A stretch of DNA of 6,779 nt from DATLHO01 sp035539855 (GTDB lineage: Bacteria; Bacteroidota; Ignavibacteria; OLB7). Location of the stretch: the NCBI GenBank assembly GCA_035539855.1, contig DATLHO010000022.1, forward strand, positions 1-6,779, in the 5' to 3' direction. The notes below the pieces were generated by a model. That model saw only the letters and a program-made list of their open reading frames with translations, was not told where the DNA came from and did not search any database. A program made the translations under genes and the position numbers. Of the stretch, positions 1-5,647 are shown piece by piece (within the stretch, counting starts at the first letter, position 1; each line of letters begins with the position of its first letter).

Positions 1-144
1 AATCAGAAGATCGCCGACAAGCTCTACGTCTCGATCAACACCATCAAGACGCACGTCTCGAACCTCTTCGACAAACTCGGCGCGCGCAATCGAATCGACG
101 CGCTCGTACGCGCGAAAGACGCGGGGATACTGGAGGAGGGATGA
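1..144 (+). CDS. C-terminal fragment of a second MalT-type LuxR regulator (5' end outside window)
   Basis: This is an open frame from base 1 to a TGA at 142-144. It encodes 47 residues beginning NQKIADKLYVSINTIKTHVS and ending DAGILEEG. That is the recognition half of a LuxR/GerE helix-turn-helix, which binds DNA. The peptide is identical to residues 869-915 of the complete regulator on the minus strand at 1873-4620. At DNA level the two differ only by silent changes in the last two codons (positions 138 and 141). The gene runs off the left edge, so it cannot be told whether a full ATPase/TPR regulator lies outside or only this 3' piece was duplicated. It converges on the radical SAM gene, whose stop lies 77 bp away. 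Confidence is high that it is LuxR-family coding sequence and low that it is a functional gene. Confidence 0.8.
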   Translation, partial: NQKIADKLYVSINTIKTHVSNLFDKLGARNRIDALVRAKDAGILEEG

Positions 145-176
145 ACCTCACGCCCCTACGCAACCTCACCCCCCTA

Positions 177-204
177 CCCCCCTCTCCGAATACGGAGAGG
201 GGGG
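177..204. repeat. Perfect GC-rich hairpin (12-bp stem), left copy
   Basis: CCCCCCTCTCCG (177-188) and CGGAGAGGGGGG (193-204) are exact reverse complements around an AATA loop. The hairpin lies 33 bp past the stop of the luxR fragment and between the two convergent coding ends. There is no T-run after the stem, so it is not a textbook intrinsic terminator. It resembles REP-type intergenic palindromes, but it could still pause transcription or protect mRNA ends. Confidence 0.8.
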
Positions 205-220
205 AGAGAGGAGGATACTA

Positions 221-1549
221 CTAGGTTGACCTGTAGAGGGCTTCCGTCCCCTGCGCAGCTGTCCCCTGCGCAGCTGTCCCCTGCGCAGCTGTCCCCTGCG
301 CAGCTGTCCCCTGCGAAGCTGTCCCCCGGCCTCCGGCCGCCGGCACCGTGCGGACCCACGTTCCGAACTGCTTGAGCTCTTCCATGCGGCATGACCAGAC
401 GAGCTCGCCGTTGTGGATCGTCATGTCGGGGCATCCGTCGCACATGTTCTGAAGGCCGTTGTCGAGGAAGTCGATCGGCTGGATGATCATCACCGACTGG
501 AAGTGCTGGCGGCGGAAGAGCTCCAGCGGATTGCGCAACGCCGCGCCGAGCCAGCTCTTCGCGATCGAGCGCACACCGCGATCGAACGGCCAGAGCGCCA
601 TCAGCGCGCGACCCATGCGCGTGGTCTTCGGTGAGGAGTACGCGAGGTAGCGTCCCTTGAGCGCGTGGTGCCCCACCTGCATCAGCTCCATGAACTTCGG
701 TCCGACGTAGCCGTGGATCCTCCCGTTGCGTCCGACGCGGCCGGCCATGAGCCACTTGAACGAGTCGGGCTTCTCGGTGCCGTTGAGATACGCGCAGGGT
801 TGGAAGTCGGGGAAGCGCTCGCGGATCTTCGCGACGGTCTCGGGCGAGGAGATATCGACGACACGTTCGGTCGATGCGCTGTAGACGAGCTGTCCCATGT
901 CGACCTTCCGTCCGCCGGCGTACCACTCGAACGGCAACTGCGGCGCCGCGGCGCGGTAGAGAATGAACACCATCACCTGCACCTTGTCGATGTGCTTCGC
1001 CGCCCACGCCACCATCTCCGGCACGTGCTCGAAGGTATCCTCGTAGACGGTCGCGTTGAACGAGCAGGCGATGTTTCCGGCGCGCGCGAGCATCTCCGCA
1101 TAGCGCAGCCGGAGCTCGAGCAGATCAATCTCCGTTGCGCCCTTCCACCGCGGTCTTCCCTGCTTGCTGTCGATATGAAAGGTGAAGCCGTAGACGCCGG
1201 CGCGCTTGAGCTCGCCGAGCATCGCCTCGTCGAGCGCGAGCCCGTTCGTGTTGATGATCGGCTTCATGCCGCGCTCGGCAACCGCGCGCACGATCTCGAC
1301 GATGTCGGGATGCAGCAGCGGATCACCGCCGGCGATCGAGATGCCGTCTGAGTTCCGCAGCCGATCGAACAGCGCGATCTCCTCGCGCACGACGTCGAGC
1401 GGCTTGTGGCTGTTGCTCACGTTCTCACGGTAGCATCCGTCGCAGGCAAGATTGCAGGCGGACGTCGGCTCCAGCCACGAGATTGCGTTGTCAGAGAGAT
1501 TCCATGGGAGCCGGTAGAGCGTGCGGTGGTCGAGGGGTGCGGTCGACAT
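221..1549 (-). CDS. Radical SAM protein with a repeat-encoded C-terminal tail
   Basis: This is a 442-aa protein. The radical SAM cluster motif CNLACDGC (Cys32, Cys36, Cys39) would hold the 4Fe-4S cluster that cleaves S-adenosylmethionine. It is followed by a GGDP motif (74-77, the GGEP equivalent, SAM binding) and an INTNG strand (99-103). Further cysteines at 252, 370, 373 and 387 (CDGCP, then SCRMEEL) could bind a second cluster. The substrate and subfamily are not recognised. The start at 1549 was chosen because AGGAGG sits 9 nt upstream. An in-frame ATG 12 codons earlier would place that AGGAGG inside the gene. Residues 409-434 are one GTASQ and four GTAAQ units encoded by a 15-bp tandem array, followed by GTEALYRST. 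The native protein probably ended soon after FGTWVRTVPA, so this tail looks acquired. The gene lies downstream of, and on the same strand as, the LuxR regulator, 323 bp away. Confidence 0.88.
   Translation of the reverse strand: MSTAPLDHRTLYRLPWNLSDNAISWLEPTSACNLACDGCYRENVSNSHKPLDVVREEIALFDRLRNSDGISIAGGDPLLHPDIVEIVRAVAERGMKPIINTNGLALDEAMLGELKRAGVYGFTFHIDSKQGRPRWKGATEIDLLELRLRYAEMLARAGNIACSFNATVYEDTFEHVPEMVAWAAKHIDKVQVMVFILYRAAAPQLPFEWYAGGRKVDMGQLVYSASTERVVDISSPETVAKIRERFPDFQPCAYLNGTEKPDSFKWLMAGRVGRNGRIHGYVGPKFMELMQVGHHALKGRYLAYSSPKTTRMGRALMALWPFDRGVRSIAKSWLGAALRNPLELFRRQHFQSVMIIQPIDFLDNGLQNMCDGCPDMTIHNGELVWSCRMEELKQFGTWVRTVPAAGGRGTASQGTAAQGTAAQGTAAQGTAAQGTEALYRST
252..326 (-). repeat. 15-bp tandem repeat array, five units, inside the radical SAM 3' coding end
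   Basis: Five head-to-tail units of TGCGCAGCTGTCCCC (plus-strand reading) lie at 252-266, 267-281, 282-296, 297-311 and 312-326; the last has GAA for GCA (TGCGAAGCT). On the minus strand each unit is exactly five codons, reading GTAAQ (GTASQ for the variant). Each unit contains overlapping palindromes, CTGCGCAG and CAGCTG. Confidence 0.95.
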
Positions 1550-1558
1550 GTGAGAGAG

Positions 1559-1564
1559 CCTCCT
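1559..1564 (-). promoter_or_regulatory. Ribosome binding site of the radical SAM gene
   Basis: On the minus strand AGGAGG is followed by CTCTCTCAC and ATG. This is a full-strength Shine-Dalgarno at 9-nt spacing, and it decides the start at 1549. The other three complete genes lack such a site. Confidence 0.8.
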
Positions 1565-1661
1565 GGCGTTTGCGATAGGCATGAGTATGCATGTCGCAGC
1601 GGTGGGGCTCACGCCGGGCCCTCGGAAGGACCGACTACGTGACGCGCGAATCGAAGAGGCG

Positions 1662-1669
1662 GCAAGATA
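1662..1669 (-). promoter_or_regulatory. Possible -7 promoter box (TATCTTGC) for the radical SAM gene
   Basis: The minus-strand sequence TATCTTGC resembles the TAnnTTTG box of Bacteroidota housekeeping sigma promoters. It lies only 4 bp from the end of the 15-bp array and about 113 bp from the start codon. No TTTG element is seen at the expected upstream distance, so the call is tentative. Confidence 0.35.
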
Positions 1670-1673
1670 CGGA

Positions 1674-1764
1674 GGGGACAGCTTTGCAGGGGACAGCTGC
1701 GCAGGGGGACAGCTTCGCAGGGGACAGCTTCGCAAGGGACAGCTGCGCAGGGGACAGCTGCGCA
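1674..1764 (+). repeat. 15-bp tandem repeat array, six units, upstream of the radical SAM gene
   Basis: Six units of the GGGGACAGCTGCGCA type lie at 1674-1688, 1689-1703, 1704-1719 (16 bp, one extra G), 1720-1734, 1735-1749 and 1750-1764. Variation concentrates in the centre (GCTGCGCA, GCTTCGCA, GCTTTGCA) and in the first base of the unit (G or A). It is the inverted counterpart of the array at 252-326, but noncoding and more diverged. Confidence 0.95.
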
Positions 1765-1811
1765 AGGGACGGAAGCCCTCTACAGACCAACCCCGTAGTA
1801 TCCTCCTCTCT

Positions 1812-1839
1812 CCCCCCTCTCCGTATTCGGAGAGGGGGG
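1812..1839. repeat. Perfect GC-rich hairpin (12-bp stem), right copy
   Basis: This is the same 28-bp hairpin as at 177-204, in inverted orientation, with loop TATT on the plus strand. It lies 33 bp past the stop of the complete luxR gene. It probably marks the 3' end of the luxR transcript and would separate luxR from the radical SAM gene. No poly-T follows. Confidence 0.8.
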
Positions 1840-1873
1840 TAGGGGGGTGAGGTTGCGTAGGGGGGGTGAGGTT
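1839..1873 (+). repeat. Short G-rich direct repeat abutting the luxR stop
   Basis: GTAGGGGGGTGAGGTT (1839-1854) is repeated as GTAGGGGGGGTGAGGTT (1857-1873), separated by GC. The second copy runs into the last base of the luxR stop codon. The left inverted-repeat arm has the same pair, with one base lost and one G for C. It forms one composite block with the adjacent hairpin. Confidence 0.75.
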
Positions 1874-4620
1874 CACCCTTCCTCCAGTATCCCCGCGTCT
1901 TTCGCGCGTACGAGCGCGTCGATTCGATTGCGCGCGCCGAGTTTGTCGAAGAGGTTCGAGACGTGCGTCTTGATGGTGTTGATCGAGACGTAGAGCTTGT
2001 CGGCGATCTTCTGATTGGTGTAGCCGCGGGCGAGCAGTTGCAGGATCTCGAGCTCGCGTCCGGTGAGTCCGTCGAGGTCGCGTGGGCTTATGACCGTCGT
2101 GCTCACCGGCTGCGGCGACGCTACGCCGCATGCATCGCGCAGCTCCTCTACGAATGCCGCCGGTACGCCCGCGAAGCGCTTGAGCGGTAGTCGCGCAAGT
2201 AGCCCGCCGACTCGCGATGCCTCGCGAACGAAGAGCCGGATGAAGCGCTCGGGCGCTGCGCGGCGAATCGCCTCGGCGAGCTCGGCGAACGACTCCTCTG
2301 ACTGACCGAGCATCTCGAGGGCGATCGCGCGGAGCACGCGCAGCTCCACGATGTTCTCGAAGCGCATCGGCGCCTCGGCTCTGATCGTCGCGATGACGTC
2401 GAGCGCCTCCTGCGGCCGCGCCGCGTGAATGAGGATGCGCGCGTAGAGGATGCGGTGCGCGGAGTTCATCGCCGCCGCACCACGCGGAAGCGAGCCGTCG
2501 CCGTTCGATGACGTCTCGTGAGACTCGGCCCAGCGCAGCGCGCCGGCCAGGTTCCCGTCGCTGAGGTCGCGCCGGGCGCGCGTGGCGGCAACCATCCGGC
2601 GCACGCGCGGGATCGCCTCGGGCACGGGAATGCGCTCGAGCGCCTCGATCGCTTCGATGTTCGCATGACGATCGCCCCGCGCCTCGTGAATGAGTGTGAG
2701 CATGCGATAGGCGCTCACCATGTCCTGCGGCGCGTACGGCTCGGTCAGCTCGATCGCGCGTCCGGCCTCCGCCAGCGCCTCGTCGAGCTCGTTACGCACG
2801 AGGCGTACTTCCGCGAGCAAACAGTAGATGCCGACCGCCACGCCCGACGCGATGAACGACGGACGATCTCGGAACATCAGCGCCTCGCGCGCGAAGCGCT
2901 CGGCCACGGTCAGGTCACCGCGCACCAGGGCGATCTCGGCGAGGTTCGTCAGCGCCGCGAGGTCGTCGAGCTCGTTGCTCGTCGCGCGCGCGTGTCGCAA
3001 CAGCGCGTGGTTGACCTCCTCCGCGCGATCGAGTTGACCGATATGCGTGTACGCGGTTCCGAGGAACGAGCGCGCGAGCACGCGCGACGCATACCAGATC
3101 TCCGATGCCGACGGGTTCTCTTCCGGCAGAAGCTCGATCGCCTGCTCGAGGATGCCGATCGCCTCGGTCGGACGATCGCGTCGCAGCACCGAGATCCCGC
3201 GGAGCAGCAGCATCTCGCCACGCATGTGGCTGCTCGTCTCGTCGTCGCAACCCTCGATGTGATCGGCGACGCGATCGAGCAGCGCATCCATCTCGTCGTA
3301 GCGCCGCGGCACCACGAACGACCACGCGCGGATCAGTCCGAGATCCGGGTGCGACCACAGCTCGCTCTCGGGGATGATCGCGAAGAGTCGCTCGACCAGC
3401 TCGCGGTCGCCGTTGGTGATGACGTGCTTCCAGTGGCGGCGCAGGAGCTCTATCGCCCGCTCGCTCGAGCTCGCCGCGACGACGTGCTTCAGTCCCTCGA
3501 GCACCAGCCCGTTCTCCTCGAGCCAGACGCTCGCCGTCGCGTGCAGCGCCGCCTCCTCCTGCGGACGCAACTGGTGCAGCCGATGCCGCAGCAGGTCGGC
3601 AAACAGATGGTGGAACCGGTACCACTCACGACGGTTGTCCAGCGGCACCAGGAAGAGATTCGCCTGCTCGAGCGACTCGAGCAGCTCCTGCCCGCTCGCA
3701 TGGCCGGTGATGGTCTCGCAGAGCGGAGCGTTGAACCGATCGAGCACCGCAAGGCGCACGATCGCCTCGTGCAGCGAGGGCGCCTGGTTGTTGAGCACTT
3801 CCTCGAGCAGATAGTCGAGCACGTAGCGGTCGGCCCCGGTGAACGCTTCGATGAAGCGATCGGTGTCGCTGCGTCCCTGCAGCGAGATGCCCGCCATCTG
3901 CAGCCCGGCGACCCATCCCTCGGTGCGCCGAAAGAGCGCGTCGAGCTGTGCGCCGGAAAGCTCGAGGCGCATCGGACCGTTGAGGAACCGTCCCGACTCG
4001 TCGATGGTGAAGCGCAGGTCCGATGCCCGCATCTCCAGGAGCTGTCCGCGCACGCGGAAGCGCGAGATCGGGATCGGAAGATCCATCCGCGTTCCGATCG
4101 CGACGTGCAGGTGCGCCGGCGCGTGCTCGAGCACGAACAGCACGCCTTCGTGCACCGCCTCGTTGTCGACCGCGTGATAATCGTCGAGCACGAGCAGGAC
4201 ATCGCGGTCGAGCGCGGCGAGCTCATTGACCAGCAGCGCGAGCATGGTCTCCGCCGGCGGCAGCGTGCCGCGGTCGATCGCGGTCTGCAGCCGCTCGCCG
4301 AAGTCCGGCACGAGCGTGCGCATCGCCGCGATGACGTACGAGAGAAAGCGCTGCGGCTCGTTGTCGTTGGCGTCGAGCGAGAGCCAGGCGGTCGGGAACC
4401 CGGTGCGCGCAGCCCAGTCGGCCAGCAGCGTCGTCTTGCCGAATCCGGCGGGCGCCGAGATCAGCGTCAACCGGCGCGTGCGGATCGCGTCGAGCTGCTC
4501 GAGCAGTCCGGGACGCTCGATCAGCCCGTCGGCGCGCCGCGGGATGTGCAGCTTGGTCGTCAGGAGCGGCAGCGTGGTCACTGGGGTCGCCATGGTCGGA
4601 GTCTCGTTCGGTCGGATCAT
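1873..4620 (-). CDS. MalT-type LuxR family ATP-dependent transcriptional regulator
   Basis: This is a 915-aa protein with the architecture of large MalT/LAL-like regulators, which bind ATP and an inducer, then activate transcription. The N-terminal signature LLTTKLHIPR is at about 19-28. The Walker A motif APAGFGKT is at 56-63 and the Walker B-like LLVLDDYH at 142-149. The family motifs TEGWVAGLQMAG (233-244) and YRFHHLFADLLR (334-345) follow. A long alpha-helical TPR-like region spans about 350-830. A LuxR/GerE helix-turn-helix occupies the last ~68 residues. The length matches E. coli MalT (about 900 aa). The inducer is unknown, so no symbol is given. An ATG at 4593 (MATPVTTLPLL) is an alternative start. 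Neither start has a clear Shine-Dalgarno; 4620 was chosen because a TAGTTTC promoter-like box lies about 42 bp upstream. The gene is divergent from nth and upstream of the radical SAM gene. Its last 47 codons are duplicated in inverted orientation at 1-144. Confidence 0.92.
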   Translation of the reverse strand: MIRPNETPTMATPVTTLPLLTTKLHIPRRADGLIERPGLLEQLDAIRTRRLTLISAPAGFGKTTLLADWAARTGFPTAWLSLDANDNEPQRFLSYVIAAMRTLVPDFGERLQTAIDRGTLPPAETMLALLVNELAALDRDVLLVLDDYHAVDNEAVHEGVLFVLEHAPAHLHVAIGTRMDLPIPISRFRVRGQLLEMRASDLRFTIDESGRFLNGPMRLELSGAQLDALFRRTEGWVAGLQMAGISLQGRSDTDRFIEAFTGADRYVLDYLLEEVLNNQAPSLHEAIVRLAVLDRFNAPLCETITGHASGQELLESLEQANLFLVPLDNRREWYRFHHLFADLLRHRLHQLRPQEEAALHATASVWLEENGLVLEGLKHVVAASSSERAIELLRRHWKHVITNGDRELVERLFAIIPESELWSHPDLGLIRAWSFVVPRRYDEMDALLDRVADHIEGCDDETSSHMRGEMLLLRGISVLRRDRPTEAIGILEQAIELLPEENPSASEIWYASRVLARSFLGTAYTHIGQLDRAEEVNHALLRHARATSNELDDLAALTNLAEIALVRGDLTVAERFAREALMFRDRPSFIASGVAVGIYCLLAEVRLVRNELDEALAEAGRAIELTEPYAPQDMVSAYRMLTLIHEARGDRHANIEAIEALERIPVPEAIPRVRRMVAATRARRDLSDGNLAGALRWAESHETSSNGDGSLPRGAAAMNSAHRILYARILIHAARPQEALDVIATIRAEAPMRFENIVELRVLRAIALEMLGQSEESFAELAEAIRRAAPERFIRLFVREASRVGGLLARLPLKRFAGVPAAFVEELRDACGVASPQPVSTTVISPRDLDGLTGRELEILQLLARGYTNQKIADKLYVSINTIKTHVSNLFDKLGARNRIDALVRAKDAGILEEG

Positions 4621-4661
4621 TACGCACGCCAGCAAGGGCGCGGCCCATCATCGGATGCTGG

Positions 4662-4669
4662 CGAAACTA
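4662..4669 (-). promoter_or_regulatory. Possible -7 promoter box (TAGTTTCG) for luxR
   Basis: The minus-strand sequence TAGTTTCG fits TAnnTTTG except for one base and lies about 42 bp upstream of the ATG at 4620. No clear -33 TTTG is visible upstream. The palindrome at 4692-4709 begins about 23 bp further upstream, where an activator or repressor could act. Confidence 0.35.
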
Positions 4670-4691
4670 GGGGCGTGGGGGTATGAAGTTG

Positions 4692-4722
4692 TTCACCCAT
4701 TTGGGTGAAGGCCTCGGGTGAA
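4692..4722. promoter_or_regulatory. Palindrome and third half-site in the luxR-nth divergent region
   Basis: TTCACCCA-TT-TGGGTGAA (4692-4709) is a perfect 8-bp inverted repeat with a 2-bp centre. A further GGGTGAA occurs at 4716-4722, in direct orientation to the second half. The site lies upstream of the candidate promoters of both divergent genes. An operator for a dimeric regulator, possibly the adjacent LuxR protein itself, is an inference. Confidence 0.45.
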
Positions 4723-4733
4723 ATCCGCATTGG

Positions 4734-4740
4734 TATCTTC
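4734..4740 (+). promoter_or_regulatory. Possible -7 promoter box (TATCTTC) for nth
   Basis: TATCTTC lies 28 bp ahead of the nth ATG at 4769 and would give a leader of about 22 nt. It matches the box seen upstream of the Omp28 gene. No -33 TTTG is seen at the usual spacing. Its position supports the shorter nth start. Confidence 0.4.
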
Positions 4741-4768
4741 CGCGCCGATCCTGAACGACACGATCACA

Positions 4769-5464
4769 ATGCCCAGACTCCGCGAATCCAAAAAGGCGCG
4801 CCGCGAGCGTGCCGAGCAGATCCTCGCGATCCTCGAGCGAACCTATCCCGACTCACGGATCGCGCTGAACTACGAGACGCCCTTCCAGCTCCTGGTCGCG
4901 ACGATTCTCGCCGCGCAGTGCACCGACGTGCGCGTCAACATGGTCACGCCCGGACTCTTCGAACGCTATCCGTCACCGCAGGCGTTCATCGATGCTCCGC
5001 AGGAGGAGCTCGAAAAGGCCGTGTACCAGACCGGGTTTTTCCGCAACAAGGCGAAGGCGATCAAGGCGGCCAGCACCGCAATCGTGCTCGAGCACAGGGG
5101 CGAGGTGCCGCGGACGATGCCCGAGCTCGTGGCGATTCCCGGCATCGGTCGCAAGTCCGCGAACGTCATTCTCGGGCACTGCTTCGGCGTGCCCGGCATG
5201 GTCGTCGACACGCACGTCAAGAGGATCGCCAACCTGCTCGGCCTCGTCAACAGCGAGGATCCCGAGAAGATCGAGAAGGCGCTCGAGCCACTGTTTCCTC
5301 CCGAGAGCTGGACGCGGCTCGGACACCTGATCCAGGATCACGGGCGCGAGATCTGCGTGGCGCGTCGTCCGAAGTGCGAGATCTGCCCGATCGCCGCGCT
5401 CTGCCCCTCGGCCGGCATCGCGGCCAATCCCCCGGCCAAGCGTGCTCGGTCGAGCGCGAAGTAG
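4769..5464 (+). CDS. nth: Endonuclease III (DNA glycosylase/AP lyase)
   Basis: This is a 231-aa bifunctional base-excision repair enzyme that removes oxidised pyrimidines and nicks at abasic sites. The helix-hairpin-helix VAIPGIGRKSANVIL (121-135) contains the catalytic lysine K129. The catalytic aspartate is D147 in VDTHVKR. The C-terminal 4Fe-4S loop has the exact family spacing C-X6-C-X2-C-X5-C (Cys196, 203, 206, 212). Its length is slightly above the 211 aa of E. coli Nth, owing to a basic N-terminus and a short basic tail (KRARSSAK). The ATG at 4769 (MPRLRESKKARRE) is preferred over an in-frame GTG at 4718, because the GTG start would translate through the TATCTTC promoter-like box at 4734-4740. 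It is transcribed divergently from the LuxR gene and convergently with the Omp28 gene, so it is probably monocistronic. Confidence 0.96.
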   Translation: MPRLRESKKARRERAEQILAILERTYPDSRIALNYETPFQLLVATILAAQCTDVRVNMVTPGLFERYPSPQAFIDAPQEELEKAVYQTGFFRNKAKAIKAASTAIVLEHRGEVPRTMPELVAIPGIGRKSANVILGHCFGVPGMVVDTHVKRIANLLGLVNSEDPEKIEKALEPLFPPESWTRLGHLIQDHGREICVARRPKCEICPIAALCPSAGIAANPPAKRARSSAK

Positions 5465-5524
5465 ACCGGACGCGCCCGGCTCTGGAATCACAGACGGTCG
5501 CGCCCGCGCATGATCCGACAACGC

Positions 5525-5561
5525 AAACGGCGCGTGCGGGAAGATCCCGAACGCGCCGTTT
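5525..5561. terminator. Bidirectional terminator between convergent nth and the Omp28 gene
   Basis: AAACGGCGCGT (5525-5535) pairs perfectly with ACGCGCCGTTT (5551-5561). After one G/A mismatch, the inner CGGGA/TCCCG pair closes an AGA loop. The stem ends in TTT on one strand and, by symmetry, on the other, as expected for a terminator working in both directions. It lies 60 bp past the nth stop and 86 bp past the Omp28 stop. Confidence 0.75.
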
Positions 5562-5647
5562 CAATGGTCCGATCGCCGGTTGCCTGGGTGCTCGACGACG
5601 ATTCGATCGCCGGGAGCTTCAGGGCGCGACGTCGATCGCCGGTCGCA

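Larger units (their letters stand above)
1..326 (+). repeat. Left arm of a ~330-bp inverted repeat flanking the radical SAM gene
   Basis: Read forward, this segment matches the reverse complement of 1674-2016 almost throughout. Position 1 pairs with 2016, and the luxR stop (142-144) pairs with 1873-1875. Bases 1-137 are identical by eye. Two silent substitutions occur at 138 and 141. A G substitution and a 1-base length difference occur around 151-156. Four substitutions cluster at 222-230, and the 15-bp array differs in unit number. The match ends at the array, beyond which the two sides are unrelated. The arm may extend left of the window. Confidence 0.93.
1550..1872. other. Gene-free gap between luxR and the radical SAM gene
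   Basis: These 323 bp contain no convincing gene. From the luxR end they hold the G-rich direct repeat, the hairpin, about 45 bp of linker, the six-unit array and then a ~125-bp unique leader for the radical SAM gene. Short plus-strand open frames here run through the repeats and have no family signature. The leader includes the TATCTTGC box (1662-1669) and the AGGAGG ribosome site (1559-1564). Confidence 0.8.
1674..2016 (-). repeat. Right arm of the inverted repeat
   Basis: This is the reverse-complement partner of 1-326. It contains, in minus-strand order, the last 47 codons of the complete luxR gene, its stop, a CTCACCCCC-rich direct repeat, the GC hairpin and a six-unit 15-bp array. The similarity probably continues past 2016 into the luxR body, but the partner sequence lies outside the window. 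Confidence 0.93.

Noticed and set aside
177..204. Classical intrinsic terminator
   Set aside because: The stem is perfect but no T-run follows on either strand, so it is listed as a repeat hairpin.
252..326. CRISPR array
   Set aside because: The units are 15 bp and directly abut with no spacers; this is a simple tandem repeat.
1..2016. Assembly fold-back artefact as the sole explanation of the inverted repeat
   Set aside because: The arms differ by silent substitutions, an indel and array unit number, and the centre is unique sequence. It is not fully excluded, because the window starts inside the arm.
1550..2131. Upstream extension of the radical SAM frame giving a 636-aa protein
   Set aside because: The extension reads out of frame through the luxR end and the repeat array, has repetitive LRSCP peptides, and AGGAGG marks the start at 1549.
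2518..4686. 722-aa plus-strand open frame opposite luxR
   Set aside because: It is a long antisense frame typical of GC-rich coding DNA. It is rich in Arg and His with no domain, while the minus strand encodes an intact MalT-type protein.
4718..4768. GTG start extending nth by 17 residues
   Set aside because: It would place the TATCTTC promoter-like box inside the coding region, and the added residues have no counterpart in the family core.
5570..5642. Three copies of CGATCGCCGG between the terminator and the Omp28 stop
   Set aside because: The units are short, spacing is uneven (34 and 29 bp), and the word is easily reached by chance in this base composition. No function can be supported.
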